NCBI GenBank assembly: GCA_965220775.1
Contig: OZ244845.1
Span: forward strand, 1,798,001-1,862,000
Length of the DNA stretch: 64,000 nt
DNA from: G963664835 sp965220775
GTDB lineage: Bacteria; Chloroflexota; UBA6077; FW602-bin22; JBCLEL01
Direction: 5' to 3'
Shown here: in pieces, positions 27,152 through 33,940 of the stretch
Layout of the letters: every line of letters starts with the position of its first letter
Numbering within the stretch: position 1 is the stretch's first letter
The notes under the pieces: generated by a model
Database searches by the model: none
What the model was told of the DNA's origin: nothing
Seen by the model: only the letters and a program-made list of their open reading frames with translations
Program-made: the position numbers and the translations under genes

Positions 27152-27170
27152 GATCCGCCCCCCGCGGATC
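27152..27170. other. Stem-loop in the tupA upstream region
   Basis: A perfect 7-bp stem, GATCCGC paired with GCGGATC around a C-rich loop, about 170 bases before tupA. With no U-run it is not an evident terminator. It may be a regulatory or fortuitous structure. The remaining bases from 27171 to 27339 show no gene. Confidence 0.35.
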
Positions 27171-27339
27171 GCGTCGCCGGTTGCCGTACTGCCGTTCCCG
27201 GCCTCGTAACCAGCCGGAACAGATTCAGGAACTGGACTATTCTGAGAAAACGTGTCACATATAATCGGAACGAAGCGCCGCCCAATGGCGAAGTTGTGGA
27301 GCGAACATCAACCTTGACTAGCCGGCCTTCTCTATCAAA

Positions 27340-28185
27340 TTGAGGCTGCCCAAACTGCGGCACGTTCTTTGTCTATTGGTTGGCGCATCCCTCGGCGCGC
27401 TGTCTTGCGCTTCTCCGATACCAAGCGCAACCAACGAGTTGATTCTGGCGACAACGACCAGTACGCGAGACTCTGGTCTGCTGGACGTACTCCTCCCGGA
27501 GTTCGAGAAAGAGACAGGCTACTTCGTCAAGCCGATAGCGGTCGGATCGGGCCAGGCCATCGCGATGGGGGCAAGGGGCGAAGCGGACGTGCTGCTGGTC
27601 CACTCGCCGGATGCGGAGCGAGAGTTCATGGCTGCCGGCCACGGCGTCGCGCGGCAGGTGGTGATGTACAACGACTTCGTCCTCTTAGGCCCAAGCTCCG
27701 ATCCGGCCCGCGTCAAGGATGGCGCGTCAGCGGCCAATGCGTTCACAGGGATCGCCGGAAGCGAGTCTCTTTTTATCAGCCGGGGCGACGACTCCGGCAC
27801 CCACGCGCGTGAGCAGGCGATATGGAGGGCGGCCGGCATCGATCCCGCCGGGAGCCACTGGTATCAAGAAACAGGCCAGGGAATGGGCGCGACTTTGAAT
27901 ATCGCCAACGAAAAAGACGGATACACTCTGGCTGATCGTGGCACGTTCCTGGCTCGAGAAGCATCCCTTCGATTGGAGATTGTCTTCGAAGCAGATGAGA
28001 GTTTGCGGAATATCTACCACGTGATACGGGTCAATCCTGAGGCGCATCCGGCCGTCAATCCAGTTGCCGCCGCCGCGTTCGGCGATTTTCTCACTTCTCC
28101 GAAAGCGCAGGAGCTGATCAGAACATTTGGCGTCGACAAATACGGCGAGCCATTGTTCTTTCCGATGTCCGACGAATCCCGATGA
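27340..28185 (+). CDS. tupA: Tungstate ABC transporter, substrate-binding lipoprotein
   Basis: Binds tungstate outside the cell. The 281-residue protein begins with a lipoprotein signal (LCLLVGASLGALSC, Cys23). The mature part opens with the TupA hallmark LATTTSTRDSGLLD, followed by VKPIAVGSGQAIAMGARGEADVLLVHSP and FISRGDDSGTHAREQAIW, the oxyanion-binding segments of this family. These marks separate it from ModA molybdate proteins. The start is TTG at 27340 with no clear ribosome site. It is followed by the permease and ATPase genes. Tungstate specificity is taken from the family. Confidence 0.93.
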   Translation: MRLPKLRHVLCLLVGASLGALSCASPIPSATNELILATTTSTRDSGLLDVLLPEFEKETGYFVKPIAVGSGQAIAMGARGEADVLLVHSPDAEREFMAAGHGVARQVVMYNDFVLLGPSSDPARVKDGASAANAFTGIAGSESLFISRGDDSGTHAREQAIWRAAGIDPAGSHWYQETGQGMGATLNIANEKDGYTLADRGTFLAREASLRLEIVFEADESLRNIYHVIRVNPEAHPAVNPVAAAAFGDFLTSPKAQELIRTFGVDKYGEPLFFPMSDESR

Positions 28186-28344
28186 CTGCCCATGGAACAG
28201 GCATGTAGGTCGTTCACATAATATCTAGCGACGGCTGGAGCCGGAGGTACAGAGCAACCGCTGGAGTGTGGCGTTGTACTCCCTAGCTAACGCGAGCGAT
28301 CGCCTTTCCGGCTACCGCACTCAATATGAATGGGGTGTTTCCTG

Positions 28345-29043
28345 ATGGACTTGATACTCGAAGGCGTAATACAAGCGCTAAGGCTGCTCATTATGGGGGA
28401 TCCAGAAGTCATACGAGTGACGTTGCTGTCGTTGCAAGTGTCCCTCGGTGCGACGGCGTTGAGTCTAGCAGTTGGAATGCCATTGGGAACCGCGCTGGCG
28501 TTGAATCACTTTCCCGGGCGTAACCTGGCGGTCAGCTTCGTAAACACCGGTATGGGCGTTCCTCCGACCGTCGTCGGCCTAATAGGCGTCATCTTACTTT
28601 GGCGAAGCGGGCCATTCGGATTCACGCACATCATCTACACACCTTGGGCGATCATGATCGCGCAGTTCGCTATCGCGACACCGATCATCACCGGCATCAC
28701 GTTGGCCGCCATCCAACAGATCAATCCGAAGCTGCGCTTGCAGATTCTGTCGTTGGGAGCAAATCGATGGCAGTATTTCTGGCTGTTGATACGCGAGGCG
28801 CGCCTTCCGCTGATGGCGGCGACTATGGCTGGATTCGGAGCAGTCATATCCGAGGTGGGCGCCGCGATCATGGTCGGCGGAAATATAATGGGGCATACCA
28901 GAGTATTGACTACCGCGATCGTCATGGAGTCGAGCAAGGGCGAGTTTGCGCTCGCTATCGCGCTGGGGGTGATCTTGATGCTGATGGTCTATCTCGTCAA
29001 CCTCGTGTTGACTACCGTTCAACAACGGGCGCGCCCACTTTAG
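28345..29043 (+). CDS. tupB: Tungstate ABC transporter, permease
   Basis: Inner-membrane channel of the tungstate importer, 232 residues with about five helices. MGVPPTVVGLIGVILLW and the EAA-like loop KLRLQILSLGANRWQYFWLLIREARLPLM match TupB/CysT-type permeases. AAIMVGGNIMGHTRVLTTAIVMESSKGEF near the end is a TupB trait. Start: ATG 28345 with GGGGTG 7 bases upstream; an in-frame ATG at 28330 lacks such a site. It begins 159 bases after tupA and ends two bases before tupC, indicating one transcript. Confidence 0.93.
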   Translation: MDLILEGVIQALRLLIMGDPEVIRVTLLSLQVSLGATALSLAVGMPLGTALALNHFPGRNLAVSFVNTGMGVPPTVVGLIGVILLWRSGPFGFTHIIYTPWAIMIAQFAIATPIITGITLAAIQQINPKLRLQILSLGANRWQYFWLLIREARLPLMAATMAGFGAVISEVGAAIMVGGNIMGHTRVLTTAIVMESSKGEFALAIALGVILMLMVYLVNLVLTTVQQRARPL

Positions 29044-29045
29044 TT

Positions 29046-30212
29046 ATGGGCAAAACGCATACCCAGGTGCGACCGTCTGGCTCAGCCCAGGCTGCGGGTC
29101 AAGTCTCCTCGTCACCAAAGCCAATGATCGAGGCGCGCCGGATAAGGGTCGAAAGGGCAGGCCGTCTGTTGCTCGAAGTGCCCGACCTCGCCATAAGGAA
29201 TGGCGAAACGCTTGCGGTTATAGGCCCGAACGGCGCCGGCAAGTCAACTCTCGTCCGGGTTTTGGGAATGCTTGAGCAACCCGCCTCCGGTCGAGTCAGT
29301 TTCGACGGCCAAGTCGTTCTTGACCCTACGCCGGCGGTTGATTTGGTCTCCCTGCGGCGCAAGACCGCGGTGGTCTTCCAAGAACCATTGTTGATGGACA
29401 ATACGGTCTTCAATAACGTGGCTTTGGGTCTTAGGCTGCGGGGAGTTGCCGGCCAGGAGCTGACCGAGCGGGTCAACTTGTGGTTGGGTCGTTTCGGCAT
29501 CTCGCACCTGGCCGACCGGCAGGCGCGTACTCTTTCTGGCGGAGAGGCCCAGAGGACAAGCCTGGCCCGCGCGTTCGTATTGTCTCCGCAGCTCTTGCTG
29601 CTTGACGAACCGTTCGCCGGTATCGATCCGGCGACTCGCAGTGCCGTCCAAGCGGACGTCCAACAGGCGATTCAGGAAGCCGCCACGACTACCGTTCTGG
29701 TAACCCATGATCGAGATGAGGCCCTATTGTTCGGGAACCGGGTAGCGGTCCTCGTTGGCGGTCACGTTGCACAGGTCGGACCTCCCGATGAAGTATTCAG
29801 TCGGCCGGCCGATGCCCACGTCGCCGAGATCGTCGGCGTCGAAAACGTCTTTCCGGGCACGGTGGACAACTCGATCGACGGCGTATCGACTATAAAGACG
29901 GCGGAATTCGAAGTTGAGGCGGTGGCCAACATGGAAACCGGCCAGTCTGTCCTGGTCTGCATCAGGCCCGACGACGTGACCCTCACACCGTCGCCGAATC
30001 TCGTAAGCAGCGCCCGCAACCGTATTGCCGGCAACATAGACGCTATCAGACCGAGGGGCGCCGTGGCCGAGGTAACCGTTCGCGTTGGCGGGGCGCAGTT
30101 GATTACCCTGGTGACCAGGGCTTCTCTGATGGAACTAGGATTGGCGCCCGGCCAACTGGCGGTCGCTCAATTCAAGGCGACTGCCGTTCACCTCATTCCC
30201 CAGAGTCGCTAG
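29046..30212 (+). CDS. tupC: Tungstate ABC transporter, ATP-binding protein with C-terminal TOBE-like domain
   Basis: Energises tungstate import. From ATG 29046 it is 388 residues (an ATG at 29124 would remove a 26-residue polar leader and give a typical N-terminus, MIEARRIRVER). The ATPase domain shows Walker A GPNGAGKST, the Q-loop VFQEPLLMDN, signature TLSGGEAQRTSLARAF, Walker B LLLLDEPFAGID and the switch VLVTHDRDEA. After about residue 285 there is a TOBE-like oxyanion-sensing domain (CIRPDDVTLTP), as in ModC. The end overlaps the convergent DinB gene by four bases. Confidence 0.9.
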   Translation: MGKTHTQVRPSGSAQAAGQVSSSPKPMIEARRIRVERAGRLLLEVPDLAIRNGETLAVIGPNGAGKSTLVRVLGMLEQPASGRVSFDGQVVLDPTPAVDLVSLRRKTAVVFQEPLLMDNTVFNNVALGLRLRGVAGQELTERVNLWLGRFGISHLADRQARTLSGGEAQRTSLARAFVLSPQLLLLDEPFAGIDPATRSAVQADVQQAIQEAATTTVLVTHDRDEALLFGNRVAVLVGGHVAQVGPPDEVFSRPADAHVAEIVGVENVFPGTVDNSIDGVSTIKTAEFEVEAVANMETGQSVLVCIRPDDVTLTPSPNLVSSARNRIAGNIDAIRPRGAVAEVTVRVGGAQLITLVTRASLMELGLAPGQLAVAQFKATAVHLIPQSR

Positions 30213-31114
30213 GCGCCGTTGGGCAGCGACTCGACGATTCTCTCGACCAAGGCGATTTCATCTCTGGATGCGCTGATCAGGGAGTCTTCCACTGTGGCGT
30301 TCGATGGGCCGGCGGCGGTTAGGAGCGCGTCAGGCAGGCCAATCAATTCCGATAGCATCGCCGACCTCGCGATCTCCGCTTGACCAAGGAGCATCGCGAC
30401 CTCGGTCGGCACATATCCGATTGCCGCTAGAGCCTTGCGGACCTGGTTAGCATGCTCACGCTCGTGCGCCGCATAGCGATGGAAGCGGAACCTCAAGTCT
30501 ACTTGCCAGTCGCTCCACGTGGTTGAGGCGACGAGTAGCTCGTCGGTGAGGCCGTAAAACGCCCGATTGACCTGTTCCCGGCCGCGGACCAGCTGTTCGT
30601 GAACGGCAGCCACGTCGCCCTCAATCGTCGCCTCGATTGGGCCCAACACTGCCGGCCTCTCGGTTGGATCCTTGCCGTCTCGGTACCGACGGGCGGAGAA
30701 GTCGACGTTGGTGGAATACCGTTCCTCAATAGTTAGCAAGTGTCCTATGGTCTCACGGGGTGACCATTCATCGTCGGCCGGCCTCCGGTCGAGTGCATCG
30801 TCAGTCAAGCCGGCGAGAAGCGCCAAAGTCTCACCACGGGCAGCGCTTCCCTCCGCCAGCAGCAGTTGGGTCTCGCTGGGCTTCCAGTTAGCTGCCGTGA
30901 GCGCAAGCCGGATGTTGAGCCGGTGTTCGTAGTCGTGATCGCATAGGCGTATGAGAAGATGGCGGATATTCGATTCCTGGTCACGCCATGAGACCTTGCG
31001 CTCTAGATCCTCCGGCATTACTCGCGTTAGCTCGTTCAGAGTCGCTGAGCGCGAATTCCAAGCGCTGTCGATGAGTTGGCTGATCTGGGCCGATTCATTC
31101 GGCTGTTCCGTCAT
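30209..31114 (-). CDS. DinB-like domain protein
   Basis: A 301-residue all-helical protein of the DinB/YfiT four-helix-bundle superfamily. Candidate metal-binding His residues appear in the expected places: IRHLLIRLCDHDYEHR, RETIGHLLTIEERYS and RFHRYAAHEREHANQV. The last two segments lie in a complete DinB_2 domain (about 95-225), and the first lies in an additional helical part before it. Family members include metal-dependent thiol transferases and damage-inducible proteins, but most have no known role. Its stop overlaps tupC on the opposite strand by four bases. Confidence 0.82.
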   Translation of the reverse strand: MTEQPNESAQISQLIDSAWNSRSATLNELTRVMPEDLERKVSWRDQESNIRHLLIRLCDHDYEHRLNIRLALTAANWKPSETQLLLAEGSAARGETLALLAGLTDDALDRRPADDEWSPRETIGHLLTIEERYSTNVDFSARRYRDGKDPTERPAVLGPIEATIEGDVAAVHEQLVRGREQVNRAFYGLTDELLVASTTWSDWQVDLRFRFHRYAAHEREHANQVRKALAAIGYVPTEVAMLLGQAEIARSAMLSELIGLPDALLTAAGPSNATVEDSLISASRDEIALVERIVESLPNGA

Positions 31115-31336
31115 CGTTACTGGGCCTCCATCGCCGATGTCTTCAGGGCTGAGGGTTGGTCGGGTTCGCGGGTCTGTGACCCAATAAGTGCCATTTTACA
31201 CTCACCGCCCGCTTGTAAAAGCGTTGCGCCAGGCGAACGAGCCCGCTGGCAGGATCAATCGCATTGACGGACTGAGCCGCGGGGGTACCTGACCGCGAGC
31301 CGGATTCTAGGTTGACGCGCCGGCGGGTGTCAATGC

Positions 31337-31366
31337 GGCGGCGCAGCACTCGAAACGTGCGCCGCC
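31337..31366. repeat. GC-rich stem-loop
   Basis: Perfect 9-bp stem, GGCGGCGCA paired with TGCGCCGCC around 12 bases. No U-run follows on either strand, so it is not a canonical terminator. It lies just left of the first 55-bp repeat copy and may be part of a mobile element end or a folding repeat. Confidence 0.5.
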
Positions 31367-31389
31367 TCCGCCTGTTGTTCGATGTTGTC

Positions 31390-31444
31390 CGTGGCGAGCC
31401 GGATCCTACGGGGGACTTCTTACCTAGCATCTAAGTCTTCCCAG
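31390..31444. repeat. 55-bp direct repeat, copy 1
   Basis: Matches 32084-32138 at 53 of 55 positions and in the same orientation; it starts CGTGGCG and ends TCTTCCCAG. The two copies bracket 639 bases that hold the orphan mobile-element end, the dispersed hairpin and the larger repeat pair. Too long for a normal target-site duplication, it points to a segmental duplication or to recombination between copies of one repeat. Confidence 0.9.
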
Positions 31445-31445
31445 C

Positions 31446-31466
31446 GTAACTGTTCAGATTTGAGCG
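31446..31466. repeat. Orphan copy of the mobile-element end
   Basis: Shares 18 of 21 positions with the left end of the element at 26807-27097, including the core GTTCAGATTT, in the same orientation. It abuts the 55-bp repeat copy 1. No matching inverted partner was found nearby, so the other end is lost or too diverged to see. Confidence 0.6.
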
Positions 31467-31575
31467 TAATTTGTCCTGCGCGTTTGCAAATTGTGATCGA
31501 ACAAGGACCGTAGGTTGTGGCGAAACTGCCTATAGCGACCCAATGTGGCACGGATGCGCCGGCCGCCCCTCCCCG

Positions 31576-31605
31576 TCTGGATTCCAGCTTTCGCTGGAAT
31601 GACGA
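31576..31605. repeat. Dispersed hairpin repeat
   Basis: Perfect 8-bp stem ATTCCAGC paired with GCTGGAAT around TTTC, followed by GACGAGATGG. Short hairpins of this kind (GGATTCCAGC...GCTGGAATGACG) are a known type of intergenic repeat in many environmental bacterial genomes. Decayed look-alikes occur near 20050-20070 and 52333-52355. Confidence 0.6.
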
Positions 31606-31632
31606 GATGGGTGGCGGGAACCTATTTCATAG

Positions 31633-31831
31633 CAATCGCTCATGCCGGCGGTCGCCGGCACACCAAGGTATGAAGAGCCTGAGTTGTGGCTTGGTACAGC
31701 GAATTAGCACGGCGGATTCTGCCACGCCCCGACCCCTGCGGGGGACAAGCCCCTCGCCTCGCGAAGTCTTCGATCGCGCTACATTTTCTCATTCCGCCAG
31801 CGGCCATCGGTCTACAATTCGGCACGTTTCG
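31633..31831. repeat. Large direct repeat, copy A (199 bp)
   Basis: Closely matches 31904-32081 in the same orientation. Copy A carries 21 extra bases (about 31754-31774). It includes a perfect 18-base palindrome TGCCGGCGGTCGCCGGCA near its left end and a GACCCCTGCGGGGGAC hairpin in the middle. It has no coding features. The 72 bases between the copies are unique. Confidence 0.9.
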
Positions 31832-31903
31832 TCGGTGGAGAGCCGGCATCGAGGTTGATTGGAGGGCACATCCCGGATCGGAGTCCTGGACATGTTTTCG
31901 TAC

Positions 31904-32081
31904 CAATCGCTCATGCCGGCGGTCGCCGGCACATCAAGGTGTGAAAAGCCGGAGTTGTGGCTTGGTACAGCGAATTAGCACGGCGGATTCTGCCACGCCC
32001 CGACCCCTGCGGGGGACAAGCCCCCGCGCTACATTTTCTCATTCCGCCAGCGGCCATCGGTCTACAATTCGGCACGTTTCG
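31904..32081. repeat. Large direct repeat, copy B (178 bp)
   Basis: Second copy of the repeat at 31633-31831, differing by a few substitutions and lacking the 21-base segment. It runs almost directly into copy 2 of the 55-bp repeat at 32084, so the junction order differs from that at copy A. Confidence 0.9.
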
Positions 32082-32083
32082 CC

Positions 32084-32138
32084 CGTGGCGGGCCGGACCC
32101 TACGGGGGACTTCTTACCTAGCATCTAAGTCTTCCCAG
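32084..32138. repeat. 55-bp direct repeat, copy 2
   Basis: Partner of 31390-31444 with two substitutions. It lies 101 bases before the first gene of the ccm locus and follows large repeat copy B with a two-base gap. Confidence 0.9.
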
Positions 32139-32239
32139 GATCAATTGATGGCTGATACTCCTCTTCGGAATATAATTCCATGAGACGAGACCGTTATTCG
32201 TTGCATCCCTGGCGTGGATGGAGAACAACAGGAGTTTCA

Positions 32240-32833
32240 ATGGCTGACGGCATTTCCCAGACCCCTCCTCCGGTGGCTAGCAGCCTGCGGCGAGGCGTGA
32301 GTCTGGCTTTGATCCTGGTGTTGATTCTGGCTGGCGTGATTTGGCTTCAGGGAGGCGATCCTATTGGCACCCTGAGAGCCGTGGTCTCGGGTGAGGCCTT
32401 GGTTGCCCTTGTGAATCAGTCTCCAGCACCCAGGCCGGGCAGGCACGCGCCTGATTTTACTCTTACAGACCTCGATGGAAATCAGGTCACGCTGTCGGAG
32501 CACCGCGGCCAGAAAGTGATCCTGAATTTCTGGGCTACTTGGTGTCCCCCGTGTCGAGCCGAGATGCCGGACCTCGACCGGCTGGCACGCGACCACCAGG
32601 GCAGCGTCACGGTTCTACTGATTGACCTCGAAGAGGAAGAGGGGCAAATTCGTCCGTTCCTCGATGACATTGGCGTTACTCTAGTTCCATTGCTCGACTT
32701 AGATGCCAAGGTTGCCATTATGTATCGGGTGGGGGCGTTGCCAACCTCAATAATTATTGACGAAGAGGGAGTGATCCAAGAGATCCAGGCCGGCGCGGTC
32801 ACGTATGAGTGGCTTGTCGAGCACCTAGAATAG
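32240..32833 (+). CDS. Membrane-anchored thioredoxin-like protein, TlpA/ResA type
   Basis: Thiol-disulfide oxidoreductase facing outside the cytoplasm. The start is the ATG at 32240 (AGGAG 6 bases upstream), giving 197 residues; an ATG at 32180 lacks such a site. A single N-terminal helix (about 20-36) anchors the protein. The redoxin domain begins RHAPDFTLTDLDGNQVTLSEH and has the active site FWATWCPPC and the cis-Pro segment VGALPTSIIIDEEG. First gene of the cytochrome c maturation locus, so it probably reduces apocytochrome or CcmH thiols together with the second thioredoxin at 32931. Confidence 0.9.
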   Translation: MADGISQTPPPVASSLRRGVSLALILVLILAGVIWLQGGDPIGTLRAVVSGEALVALVNQSPAPRPGRHAPDFTLTDLDGNQVTLSEHRGQKVILNFWATWCPPCRAEMPDLDRLARDHQGSVTVLLIDLEEEEGQIRPFLDDIGVTLVPLLDLDAKVAIMYRVGALPTSIIIDEEGVIQEIQAGAVTYEWLVEHLE

Positions 32834-32930
32834 CCGGAAATTTGCTACAATCAATTATTGAAGACGAGTCCAACCGATATACGAAATCTCATCCTAAGCT
32901 GGCGCGGCAACAGTCCCAAAGGGTCAGAAT

Positions 32931-33488
32931 TTGGCCGACAACGCTGCGATTGACGATCTTGCCGCCCAACGGCGAACACCTCGATGGCCTATCTGGTTAG
33001 GCTGGATTGGCGTGCTGGCCATCATCGGGCTATTTGTCGCCGGACTCGCAATTCCCCGGTCGATCATCTCTCCCGAAATCCCGGACGCCAAGGATTTTGA
33101 GATGCCCTTGTTCGATCGCGGCGTGGTCCAACTGTCGGACTATCACGGTCAAGTAGTCGTGCTGAATTTCTGGGCCTCCTGGTGTATACCCTGTCGTGAC
33201 GAAGCGCCGGTAATTGAGAAGCTGTACCGTGAGTACGGCGGCCGTGAGGTTGTTTTCTTGGGAGTCAACATGCAGGATGCGGAGAATGATGCCCGCGCGT
33301 TCATCGATGAGTTCAGCCTCGGTTACCCGAACGGACGAGACGTGAATGGCTCAATTTACATACTATACGGAGTTGCCGGCGTTCCCGAGACATTTATCAT
33401 CGGCACCGACGGCAACATTATCCGCAAGCACGTCGGGCCTATCAATGAACGCCTACTGCGAAACTATCTGGAGGAGGCGCTGCAATGA
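32931..33488 (+). CDS. ccmG: Cytochrome c biogenesis thioredoxin, CcmG/DsbE-like
   Basis: Membrane-anchored thiol reductant for the heme-binding CxxC of apocytochrome c. The 185 residues have a helix at about 21-42 and a redoxin domain with the active site FWASWCIPC, followed by FLGVNMQD and the cis-Pro segment VAGVPETFIIGTDGNI. PETF after the cis-Pro loop is typical of CcmG. The start is TTG at 32931 with AAGGG 7 bases upstream. Its stop overlaps the ccmE start by four bases, indicating coupling. The protein at 32240 is a paralogue, so which one is the true CcmG partner is a judgement from sequence and closeness to ccmE. Confidence 0.9.
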   Translation: MADNAAIDDLAAQRRTPRWPIWLGWIGVLAIIGLFVAGLAIPRSIISPEIPDAKDFEMPLFDRGVVQLSDYHGQVVVLNFWASWCIPCRDEAPVIEKLYREYGGREVVFLGVNMQDAENDARAFIDEFSLGYPNGRDVNGSIYILYGVAGVPETFIIGTDGNIIRKHVGPINERLLRNYLEEALQ

Positions 33489-33931
33489 GTGAGGCCGCAG
33501 TTCCCTCGGTAACTCTAGCCAAGGGGCCAACAGGAGGCATCCGACAAATCCGAGTCGTTGTCGGTATCTTGGTTATCTTCGTGGCACTCGGCTACCTGAT
33601 CTTTACCAGTATCAAAGAAACTACGGTATATTATTTGACCGTAAGTGAACTGCAGGCTCAGACCGAGTCTCTGAAAGGCGAGAGAGTTCGTATAGCGGGC
33701 AACGTCGCGGCCGGATCAGTACATCGCGACGTTGCGACATCGAGCGTACGATTCGTGGTCTACGACGAGAGCGGTGAGTTGCCAGTCGTACATAAGGGTA
33801 TGGTGCCGGACGTCTTTAGCGAGGATGTGGAAGTCGTCGTCGAGGGAGTTTACACCGGCGACGAGTTCCATTCGACGACCCTGTTGGCGAAGTGTCCTTC
33901 TCGTTTCGAAGACCAGTTGAATACGAGCTAG
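33485..33931 (+). CDS. ccmE: Cytochrome c-type biogenesis heme chaperone CcmE, cysteine variant
   Basis: Carries heme from the CcmABCD complex to CcmF/CcmH. The 148 residues have an N-terminal anchor helix (about 22-42), then the OB-fold beta barrel (LKGERVRIAGNVAAGSV, VRFVVYDESGELPVVHKGMVPDVF, VEVVVEGVYTGDEFHSTTLLAK). The residue that binds heme covalently in E. coli is His in an HxxxY motif; here the site reads CPSRF, with Cys137 and Phe141. Cys-type (CxxxY) CcmE is known from some archaea and sulfate reducers, so this protein belongs to that kind but with Phe replacing Tyr. Confidence 0.93.
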   Translation: MSEAAVPSVTLAKGPTGGIRQIRVVVGILVIFVALGYLIFTSIKETTVYYLTVSELQAQTESLKGERVRIAGNVAAGSVHRDVATSSVRFVVYDESGELPVVHKGMVPDVFSEDVEVVVEGVYTGDEFHSTTLLAKCPSRFEDQLNTS

Positions 33932-33940
33932 CTAAGAACA

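Larger units (their letters stand above)
31115..32239. other. Repeat-rich intergenic region without genes
   Basis: About 1.1 kb between the DinB gene and the ccm locus. Two forward open frames here are translations of duplicated DNA and give nearly identical peptide segments in both copies with no family resemblance, so I call no gene. It contains a GC-rich hairpin, a 55-bp direct repeat pair, a 178-199-bp direct repeat pair, a dispersed hairpin repeat and an orphan mobile-element end, each listed separately. A promoter for the ccm locus probably lies near its right end. Confidence 0.7.

Noticed and set aside
28599..29045. In-frame N-terminal extension of tupC across tupB
   Set aside because: The frame is open but runs antiparallel to no signal and through the tupB coding region; the ATP-binding domain begins after ATG 29046.
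31390..32138. CRISPR-like array
   Set aside because: Only two copies of each repeat, of different length and with no regular spacers; no cas genes nearby.
31517..32183. Two forward open frames with a shared peptide segment
   Set aside because: The shared segment is just the translation of the 178-199-bp direct repeat; no start signal or family resemblance.
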